Source: CAZMMV01 sp964637035
GTDB taxonomy: Bacteria; Bacillota; Clostridia; Tissierellales; Tissierellaceae
DNA: 12,068 nt
Assembly: GCA_964637035.1 (NCBI GenBank)
Contig: CAZWTU010000047.1
Location: 1-12,068, forward strand
Direction: 5' to 3'
Under the pieces are notes generated by a model. It was given only the letters and a program-made list of their open reading frames with translations. It was not told the DNA's origin and searched no databases. This document shows positions 6,356-12,068 of the stretch, in pieces; within the stretch, counting starts at the first letter, position 1, and the number at the start of each line of letters is the position of its first letter. Position numbers and translations under genes: made by a program.

Positions 6356-8701
6356 ATGCATCATTATAAAATAGAAAAGAAAACATTGCCATTAATACCT
6401 TTAAGGGGACTTTCCATGTTTCCACATATGGTGGTTCACTTTGATGTTGGCAGGGATAAATCTATAAATGCTTTGGATAAGGCAATGTTAGATGATTCCA
6501 ATATACTTTTATGTACACAAAAAGATGCTAAGGTAAATGATCCATCTATAGAGGAATTTTATCAACTAGGCACTGTGGCTAAGGTAAAGCAAATGTTGAA
6601 ACTTCCAGGAGGTACCATAAGGGTATTGGTAGAAGGAATCAATAGGGGTAAAATAGTAAATATTGTTCAGGAGGAACCATATTTCATAGCAGATGTTGAA
6701 GAATTAACTTATGATGAAGACGAAAATCATAATGAAGATGATATTACAATTCAAGCTGCAATGAGGTTAGTCATTAGTGATTTTGAAGAATATATTTCAT
6801 ATAATGAAAGAATATCATCGGAAATACTAGTTACTATAATGGATATTGAAGACCCAGGCAGACTTGCAGATGTGATTTCCTCTTATATATATTTAAAAAT
6901 GGAGGATAATCAAAAAATATTAGAAGCCTTAGATTTATATGAAAGGTTGGAAGCTCTTCATATTATTTTAACTGAGGAAATAGAAGTCCTGAAGATTGAG
7001 GATAAAATTAGTAAAAGAGTAAAAAAACAAATAAATAAGGTTCAAAAAGAACATTATCTTAGAGAACAAATAAAAGCAATACAAACAGAATTAGGTCAAG
7101 ATGGAGACTCCATTGCTGAGGCTGAAGAATATGAGGCTAAAATTAACAAACTAAAATTACCTAAGGAAGTAAAAGAAAAGGTTATGAAAGAAGTAGGAAG
7201 ATTACAGAAACTTTCTCCTCACTCACCAGAAACGGGAGTTATAAGAACCTATCTTGATTGGATAATAGATCTTCCATGGAACAAAGAAACTAAGGAAAAG
7301 ATTGATATTAAAAAATCTAGAGATATTTTAAATGAAGATCACTATGGTCTAGAAGATGTAAAAGAAAGAATTCTTGAGTTTATAGCTATAAAGAAACTTA
7401 CTAAAAGTATGAAGGGCCCTATTATATGTTTAGTGGGACCACCAGGAGTGGGTAAGACTTCCATTGCCAAATCCATTGCAAGATCTTTAGACAAGAAGTT
7501 TGTCAGAATGTCTTTAGGTGGAGTTAGAGATGAAGCTGAAATCAGAGGTCATAGAAGAACTTATATTGGGTCAATGCCAGGTAGTATAATTAATCAGCTA
7601 AAAAAAGCAAAAACTAAAAATCCGGTTTTTTTATTTGATGAGATAGATAAAATAGCCAATGATTATAGGGGTGATCCTGCTAGTGCTTTGTTGGAAGTAC
7701 TAGACCCAGAACAGAATTCTACATTTACAGACCATTATTTAGATGTTCCCTTTGATTTATCAAAGGTATTCTTTTTAACCACTGCAAATACTACGGAAAC
7801 TATTCCACCACCATTATTAGATAGGATGGAAGTTATAAGGGTCAGTGGATATACAGAAGGAGAAAAGTTGCAAATAGCATTAGATTATTTGCTTCCAAAA
7901 CAATTAAAAGAACATGGACTTAAAGAAGAAAACATACAATTATCAGAACCTGCTTTAAAAAGTATAATAAGTAACTATACAAGGGAAGCAGGAGTTAGAA
8001 ACTTAGAAAGAAATATAGCTAATGTATGTAGAAAATCAGCAAAAAGGATTGTAGAAGAAGATATAGATACTGTAAGAATACACATAGGGAATCTATCTAA
8101 TTACCTAGGGCAGAAAAGACATAGGTATGATACTCTAGACGAAAAAGACCAAATAGGTGTAGCTAATGGATTGGCTTGGACTTCAGTAGGTGGAGAAACC
8201 CTTAGCGTTGAGGTCAACACTATGAAGGGAACTGGAAAAATCCAATTAACTGGTAAATTAGGAGATGTTATGAAGGAATCTGCCATGGCAGGTATCAGTT
8301 ATATCAGGTCTAATTCTGCTTTGTTAGGGATTGAAACAGACTTTTATAAGGATATGGATATTCATATTCATGTACCAGAAGGTGCCATACCTAAGGACGG
8401 ACCCTCAGCAGGCATAACTATTGCCACTGCAGTTGTTTCAGACCTATCAAATATCCCTATCGATAGGAAAGTGGCTATGACTGGAGAAATTACCTTAAGA
8501 GGTCGTGTATTGCCTGTAGGAGGTATAAAGGAAAAAGTATTAGCTGCAAATAGGATGGGAATAAAGAAAATACTATTACCTGTTGAAAATGAAAAAGATT
8601 TAGAGGATATACCAGATAAAATAAGAAAGAATATGGAATTTGTACTTGTAAAATCAATGGAAGAAGTTTTAGAAAACGCATTAGTAAAAGGGGTAAAATA
8701 A
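6356..8701 (+). CDS. lon: ATP-dependent serine protease Lon (LonA type)
   Basis: Lon is a homohexameric AAA+ protease degrading misfolded and selected regulatory proteins. The 781-residue product shows the complete LonA layout: N-terminal substrate-recognition domain (about 10-205), a coiled/helical linker (about 210-300, highly charged), Walker A GPPGVGKT (361-368), Walker B PVFLFDEID (423-431), and the C-terminal protease domain with catalytic Ser684 in PKDGPSAG and Lys727 in GGIKEKVLAA. The 43-residue Ser-Lys spacing equals that of E. coli Lon. No transmembrane segment is seen, which separates it from LonB-type membrane proteases. AGGAGG at 6340-6345 lies 10 bases before the ATG. There is no lonB gene between clpX and lon, unlike in Bacillus subtilis. 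It is separated from engB by a single base. Confidence 0.97.
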   Translation: MHHYKIEKKTLPLIPLRGLSMFPHMVVHFDVGRDKSINALDKAMLDDSNILLCTQKDAKVNDPSIEEFYQLGTVAKVKQMLKLPGGTIRVLVEGINRGKIVNIVQEEPYFIADVEELTYDEDENHNEDDITIQAAMRLVISDFEEYISYNERISSEILVTIMDIEDPGRLADVISSYIYLKMEDNQKILEALDLYERLEALHIILTEEIEVLKIEDKISKRVKKQINKVQKEHYLREQIKAIQTELGQDGDSIAEAEEYEAKINKLKLPKEVKEKVMKEVGRLQKLSPHSPETGVIRTYLDWIIDLPWNKETKEKIDIKKSRDILNEDHYGLEDVKERILEFIAIKKLTKSMKGPIICLVGPPGVGKTSIAKSIARSLDKKFVRMSLGGVRDEAEIRGHRRTYIGSMPGSIINQLKKAKTKNPVFLFDEIDKIANDYRGDPASALLEVLDPEQNSTFTDHYLDVPFDLSKVFFLTTANTTETIPPPLLDRMEVIRVSGYTEGEKLQIALDYLLPKQLKEHGLKEENIQLSEPALKSIISNYTREAGVRNLERNIANVCRKSAKRIVEEDIDTVRIHIGNLSNYLGQKRHRYDTLDEKDQIGVANGLAWTSVGGETLSVEVNTMKGTGKIQLTGKLGDVMKESAMAGISYIRSNSALLGIETDFYKDMDIHIHVPEGAIPKDGPSAGITIATAVVSDLSNIPIDRKVAMTGEITLRGRVLPVGGIKEKVLAANRMGIKKILLPVENEKDLEDIPDKIRKNMEFVLVKSMEEVLENALVKGVK

Positions 8702-8702
8702 G

Positions 8703-9287
8703 ATGAAAATAATAAAATCTGATTTAGACGCTATTGCTGTTGAACCAAAACAATATCCGGTGGATGACTTGCCTGAGATTGCCTTTGCTGGTAGATCTAA
8801 TGTGGGGAAATCCTCTTTTATTAACTCTATGATTAATAGAAAGAATCTTGCTAGAACATCTGGGAAACCCGGAAAAACTAGAACAATTAACTTTTATATA
8901 ATTAATGATAGTTTTAGATTTGTTGACTTACCTGGATATGGATATGCACAGGTATCAAAACAAGAAAAAGAAAAATGGGGAGAAATTATAGAAGAGTTTC
9001 TAAGGGTTAGAACAAATTTAATGGAAGTAGTATTGATTGTTGACATAAGACATGAACCCACCGCCCAGGATGTAATTATGTATGATTGGATAAAATCCTT
9101 TGGATATAATGGGATTGTTATAGCTACTAAGTCAGATAAAATATCAAAGGGAAGCTATCAAAAGAAGGTTAAGATAGTAAAAAATAAATTAAAGATTAAA
9201 AACACAAATTTAATTCTTCCTTATTCTTCAGAGAAAAAAATTAATAAGGAAGCAGTTTGGGAGATTTTTAAAGATATATTAGAATAA
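8703..9287 (+). CDS. engB: Ribosome biogenesis GTP-binding protein EngB (YihA/YsxC)
   Basis: EngB is a small TRAFAC-class GTPase needed for late assembly of the 50S ribosomal subunit in Bacillus subtilis and relatives. Its 194 residues are a single GTPase domain: G1 GRSNVGKS (30-37), the G2 threonine region GKTRTINFY (57-65), G3 DLPGYGYA (75-82), G4 TKSDK (142-146) and G5 near SSEKK (175-179). All nucleotide-binding residues are present. The ATG begins one base after the lon stop, and the ribosome binding region AAAAGGGG (8686-8693) lies inside the lon 3' end, so translation is probably coupled to lon. The lon-engB pairing is conserved in Firmicutes. Transcription ends at the palindrome just downstream. 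Confidence 0.97.
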   Translation: MKIIKSDLDAIAVEPKQYPVDDLPEIAFAGRSNVGKSSFINSMINRKNLARTSGKPGKTRTINFYIINDSFRFVDLPGYGYAQVSKQEKEKWGEIIEEFLRVRTNLMEVVLIVDIRHEPTAQDVIMYDWIKSFGYNGIVIATKSDKISKGSYQKKVKIVKNKLKIKNTNLILPYSSEKKINKEAVWEIFKDILE

Positions 9288-9293
9288 TAGATA

Positions 9294-9327
9294 ATAAAAA
9301 AAGGGACTAGCTAGTCCCTTTTTTTAT
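9294..9327. terminator. Bidirectional rho-independent terminator (perfect palindrome)
   Basis: A perfect 34-base inverted repeat: A7 (9296-9302), GGGACTAG (9303-9310), CTAGTCCC (9311-9318), T7 (9319-9325), with one further A/T pair and one T/A pair at the ends. Either strand yields a GC-rich stem followed by a U-run, so it can end both the plus-strand lon-engB transcript and the minus-strand rubredoxin transcript. Confidence 0.95.
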
Positions 9328-9343
9328 CGATTTTTAAGTACTA

Positions 9344-9502
9344 CTATTCTTTTGAAAATTGGCTCTTATCTGCTCCACAAAGTGGGCAAACCCAATCCTC
9401 TGGTAAATCTTCAAAGGAAGTACCTGCTTCTATACCATTATCTGGATCTCCTTCAGCAGGATCATAAACATAACCACAAGGGTCGCATACCCATTTATCC
9501 AT
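9344..9502 (-). CDS. Rubredoxin
   Basis: This 52-residue minus-strand gene encodes a classic rubredoxin, a cytoplasmic one-electron carrier with a single iron held by four cysteines. It begins MDKWVCDPCGYVYDPAEGD; the ligands are Cys6 and Cys9 (CDPCG) and Cys39 and Cys42 (CPLCG), with the conserved aromatic core residues (Trp4, Tyr11, Tyr13, Phe30, Trp37) and the EDLPEDWVCP stretch. On the minus strand AAAGGAG precedes the ATG with about nine bases between GGAG and the start. It converges on engB and shares the palindromic terminator. In anaerobes rubredoxin commonly serves rubrerythrin, superoxide reductase or oxygen-reducing flavoproteins; no such partner is in the window, so its donor and acceptor here are unknown. 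Its shortness makes it easy to miss. Confidence 0.97.
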   Translation of the reverse strand: MDKWVCDPCGYVYDPAEGDPDNGIEAGTSFEDLPEDWVCPLCGADKSQFSKE

Positions 9503-9675
9503 GTATACATTCTCCTTTCATTTTGTAATCATGTTAATGATACCCTGATACTTAATTAATAAACCCAATAAAATATATTTATATCTAAATTATAATAAAT
9601 TATTAAATAGGTTAGATTAATATAAACTGGGTAAAATAAGATTGATGTATGAAATTTGTATATAATAATATTTGA
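9503..9675. promoter_or_regulatory. AT-rich divergent intergenic region, promoters unresolved
   Basis: This region lies between the starts of the minus-strand rubredoxin and the plus-strand ATPase gene, so promoters for both should be here. TATAAT hexamers occur on the plus strand at 9591-9596 and 9661-9666 and on the minus strand at 9594-9589, but none has a clear -35 at 16-18 bases. The plus-strand one at 9661-9666 would start RNA near 9673. No ORF, tRNA or strong hairpin was seen. Confidence 0.35.
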
Positions 9676-10080
9676 ATGGGTGTGATAACATTGGATTTTA
9701 GATACAGTGCTACGGTTTGTTCTGACTTGAATATGATAAAAAATTTTATAGATGAAATATTAAACAAAATAAACTATATAGTAGAAGATAAAGATACTAT
9801 ATTTGATATAAAACTTATTTTAAATGAACTTATAGTTAATGGAGTAATGCATGGGAATCAATGTTCTGCTTCTAAATGTGTAAAACTATTATTAGAGATA
9901 AAAGACAAGCAAATAAAAATTCAGGTAGAAGATGAAGGTCAGGGTATAAATTACGATGTTGAGTCCTATGATCCACAGGAGTTGAATTTCTGCGGTCGTG
10001 GATTAGTAATAGTTAATGGTCTTTCAGATGAATTTTATATACAAAAAAACAAAGTAATAGCTGTCAAACATATTGACTAA
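9676..10080 (+). CDS. RsbW/SpoIIAB-like anti-sigma-factor ATPase (putative serine-protein kinase)
   Basis: This is a small stand-alone GHKL ATPase of the HATPase_c_2 type. RsbW and SpoIIAB, the named examples, hold a sigma factor and phosphorylate an anti-anti-sigma protein. Seen motifs (134-residue numbering): N-box LNELIVNGVMHGN (49-61) with Glu51 and Asn55, G1 box VEDEGQGI (84-91) and G2 box CGRGLVIVNGL (106-116). No membrane segment or second domain. The start is uncertain: the ATG at 9676 has no ribosome binding site, whereas an in-frame TTG at 9691 follows GGGTGTGAT, a partial match, and would give 129 residues; I regard TTG as at least as likely. No sigma factor or STAS-domain antagonist is adjacent, so the target is unknown. 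It stands alone between a divergent rubredoxin and its own terminator. Confidence 0.85.
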   Translation: MGVITLDFRYSATVCSDLNMIKNFIDEILNKINYIVEDKDTIFDIKLILNELIVNGVMHGNQCSASKCVKLLLEIKDKQIKIQVEDEGQGINYDVESYDPQELNFCGRGLVIVNGLSDEFYIQKNKVIAVKHID

Positions 10081-10122
10081 GGAATAAAAGTTGGAATAAT
10101 AATTTTATATTTATAAATAGAT

Positions 10123-10164
10123 AGATTGGTGTAAAGGGGATTTCTTGTTACGCTAATCTTTTTT
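10123..10164 (+). terminator. Rho-independent terminator after the anti-sigma-like gene
   Basis: The arms AGATTGGTGTAA (10123-10134) and TTACGCTAATCT (10148-10159) pair over 12 positions including two G-U pairs, enclosing a 13-base loop, and are followed by a run of T up to 10164. It ends the single-gene transcript and isolates it from typA. Confidence 0.85.
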
Positions 10165-10165
10165 A

Positions 10166-10194
10166 TTGGCAATATAGATAAAATGTGATAGAAT
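10166..10194 (+). promoter_or_regulatory. Sigma-A-type promoter for typA
   Basis: TTGGCA (10166-10171) and TAGAAT (10189-10194) are separated by 17 bases, and TG at 10186-10187 gives an extended -10. The expected start of RNA is near 10201, leaving a leader of about 43 bases before typA. The -35 abuts the T-run of the preceding terminator. Confidence 0.78.
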
Positions 10195-10243
10195 AGTTCT
10201 GTTAAGGAGTTATAAGAATTTTAAATATGAAAGGATATGTTGT

Positions 10244-12064
10244 ATGAATATTAAAAGAGAAGATATAAGAAACGTTGCCATAATAGCTCACGTAGATCAT
10301 GGTAAGACAACATTAGTAGATGGATTGTTAAGACAATCTGGGGTTTTTAGGGAAAATCAAGTAGTAGCGGAAAGGGTAATGGATTCCAATGATATAGAAA
10401 AGGAAAGAGGAATCACAATACTTTCTAAGAATACAGCAATAAACTATAATGATATTAAGATAAATATTATAGATACTCCAGGTCATGCCGATTTTGGTGG
10501 AGAAGTAGAAAGAGTACTAAAAATGGTAAATGGGGTAATATTAGTTGTGGATGCCTTTGAAGGACCAATGCCACAGACTAAATTTGTTCTAAAGAAGGCC
10601 TTTGAATTAGATTTACCGGTTATTGTATGTATAAACAAAATAGATAGGCCTGAGGCAAGACCAGAAGCAGTAATAGATGAGGTATTAGATTTGTTTATTG
10701 AACTAGGTGCAAGAGAAGATCATTTAGATTTTCCTTTTGTTTACGCTTCAGCTAAAAGTGGAGTAGCTACACTGAATATAGATGAAGCTGGAGAAAACAT
10801 GATCCCTTTATTTGAAACTATAGTAGAAAACATTCCTGCACCAGAAGGAGATGAGGAAGAACCTCTTCAAGTACTTATCTCTACCATAGATTACAATGAT
10901 TATATTGGTAGAATCGGTATAGGTAAAATTGAAAGAGGTAAAATCGTTACAAATCAAGAAGCAGTTATAGTAAATATGTTAGATCCTGATAAACAGGACA
11001 AAGTAAAGATTAATAAGGTTTATGAATTTGAAGGATTGAATAGGGTAGAAGTGGAAGAATCATCTGTAGGCAGTATAATAGCAGTAACAGGAGTTGAAGG
11101 TCTAAACATAGGTGACACTATATGTTATGGAGAAAATCCGGAGGCATTGCCATTTTTGAAAATTTCGGAACCTACTATAGCAATGACATTTTCAGTTAAT
11201 AATAGTCCCTTTGCTGGTTTAGAAGGAAAATATGTAACATCAAGACAAATAAAGAATAGATTATATAAAGAACTACAAACAGATGTAAGCTTAAGAGTGG
11301 AAGATACAGAAGCTACAGATGCATTTAAAGTTTCGGGAAGAGGAGAGTTACATCTTTCTGTTTTAATAGAAAACATGAGAAGAGAAGGTTACGAATTTCA
11401 GGTGTCTAAGCCAGAAGTTCTATTTAAAGAGGAAAATGGTAAAAGAACCGAGCCTATAGAAAGGGTAACTATTGATGTATCCAATGAATTTGTTGGAGCG
11501 GTAATCGAGAAACTTGGGCAAAGAAAAGGAGAACTTGTAGGTATGTCTGAGTCAAATGGAGGATATGCAAGGACTGAGTTCCTTATACCCGCCAGAGGCC
11601 TTATAGGCTACAGGCAAGAGTTTATGACGGACACTAAGGGCGATGGCATACTTAATTCCCAATTCGAAGGTTACGCTCCTTATAAAGGAGAAATCCCTAG
11701 CAGAAAGGTAGGTTCAATTATTTCCTTTGAAACAGGAGAGACTACCGCTTATGGTCTTCATGCTGCACAGGAAAGAGGTACATTGTTCATAAGTCCAGGA
11801 GTTAAAGTATATACAGGTATGATAGTTGGTTCAAGTCCAAAAGGATTAGATATTGACGTAAATGTATGTAGAAAAAAGCAACAATCAAACGTAAGAGCTT
11901 CAGGATCAGATGACGCATTAAGATTGTCGCCAGTTAGAAACATGTCATTAGAAGAAGCTTTAGAATTTATAGAAGATGATGAATTAATAGAAATAACACC
12001 AGAAAGTTTTAGAATTAGAAAAAGATTATTAGATGGGAATAAAAGATATAAATCTAAAAAATAA
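10244..12064 (+). CDS. typA: Translational GTPase TypA/BipA
   Basis: TypA is an EF-G-like ribosome-binding GTPase; it supports growth in cold and other stresses and has been linked to 50S assembly. The 606-residue protein is complete and of normal length. GTPase motifs: G1 AHVDHGKT (15-22), G2 ERGITI (54-59), G3 DTPGH (77-81), G4 NKID (131-134) and G5 ASAKSG. These are followed by the beta-barrel domain II, the EF-G-like alpha-beta domains, and the TypA-specific C-terminal domain with GRGELHLSVLIENMRREGYE, RGLIGYRQEF and AAQERGTLFISPG. It lacks EF-G domain IV, which excludes fusA, and LepA-type ends are absent. AAGGAT (10231-10236) lies 7 bases before the ATG; there is no in-frame start upstream. 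Only four bases follow its stop, so its downstream neighbour is unknown. Confidence 0.97.
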   Translation: MNIKREDIRNVAIIAHVDHGKTTLVDGLLRQSGVFRENQVVAERVMDSNDIEKERGITILSKNTAINYNDIKINIIDTPGHADFGGEVERVLKMVNGVILVVDAFEGPMPQTKFVLKKAFELDLPVIVCINKIDRPEARPEAVIDEVLDLFIELGAREDHLDFPFVYASAKSGVATLNIDEAGENMIPLFETIVENIPAPEGDEEEPLQVLISTIDYNDYIGRIGIGKIERGKIVTNQEAVIVNMLDPDKQDKVKINKVYEFEGLNRVEVEESSVGSIIAVTGVEGLNIGDTICYGENPEALPFLKISEPTIAMTFSVNNSPFAGLEGKYVTSRQIKNRLYKELQTDVSLRVEDTEATDAFKVSGRGELHLSVLIENMRREGYEFQVSKPEVLFKEENGKRTEPIERVTIDVSNEFVGAVIEKLGQRKGELVGMSESNGGYARTEFLIPARGLIGYRQEFMTDTKGDGILNSQFEGYAPYKGEIPSRKVGSIISFETGETTAYGLHAAQERGTLFISPGVKVYTGMIVGSSPKGLDIDVNVCRKKQQSNVRASGSDDALRLSPVRNMSLEEALEFIEDDELIEITPESFRIRKRLLDGNKRYKSKK

Positions 12065-12068
12065 TTGG

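Noticed and set aside
1..12068. Search for an undescribed defence, mobile or secondary-metabolite system, CRISPR, tRNA or riboswitch
   Set aside because: Every long frame maps to a well-known core family, intergenic gaps are short and explained by promoters and terminators, and no repeats or unusual domain fusions were seen.

Overview
This is an AT-rich (roughly one-third GC by eye) chromosomal segment of a low-GC Firmicute. It is most likely an anaerobic clostridium-like organism: there is a rubredoxin gene, strong AGGAGG-type ribosome binding sites, GTG use as a start codon, and a tig-clpP-clpX-lon-engB gene order typical of Clostridia and relatives. Tissierellia-like is a guess from general feel; the sequence alone does not fix the genus. 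Everything seen looks like conserved core genome. I saw no mobile element, CRISPR array, tRNA, rRNA or defence locus.

Layout. (1) Positions 2-2938, plus strand: the 3' part of glmM (phosphoglucosamine mutase, cut by the left edge), a DegV-family fatty-acid-binding protein, and mnmA (tRNA 2-thiouridylase), closely spaced and probably co-transcribed. (2) Positions 2939-3098: a non-coding gap with two candidate extended -10 promoters. (3) Positions 3099-9287, plus strand: a protein quality-control cluster of tig (trigger factor), clpP, clpX, lon and engB (ribosome-assembly GTPase). A small hairpin terminator lies between clpX and lon and probably attenuates rather than ends transcription; lon and engB are one base apart. 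(4) Positions 9294-9327: a perfect 34-bp palindromic bidirectional terminator. (5) Positions 9344-9502, minus strand: a 52-residue rubredoxin, convergent with engB and easily missed because it is short. (6) Positions 9503-9675: an AT-rich intergenic region between rubredoxin and the divergent next gene. (7) Positions 9676-10080, plus strand: a small stand-alone GHKL ATPase of the RsbW/SpoIIAB anti-sigma-factor type, with no sigma or antagonist partner in view. (8) Positions 10123-10243: a terminator followed at once by a good sigma-A-type promoter. (9) Positions 10244-12064: typA/bipA, a complete ribosome-associated translational GTPase.

Biological theme: protein birth and death. Trigger factor folds nascent chains, ClpXP and Lon degrade damaged or regulatory proteins, EngB matures the 50S subunit, TypA acts on ribosomes under stress, and MnmA modifies tRNA wobble uridines. 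Rubredoxin fits redox or oxygen-stress chemistry in an anaerobe. I did not find a convincing undescribed system. The most interesting leads are the orphan anti-sigma-like kinase, the clpX-lon attenuator, a slippery A-run at the end of clpX, and the CxxC-type MnmA.
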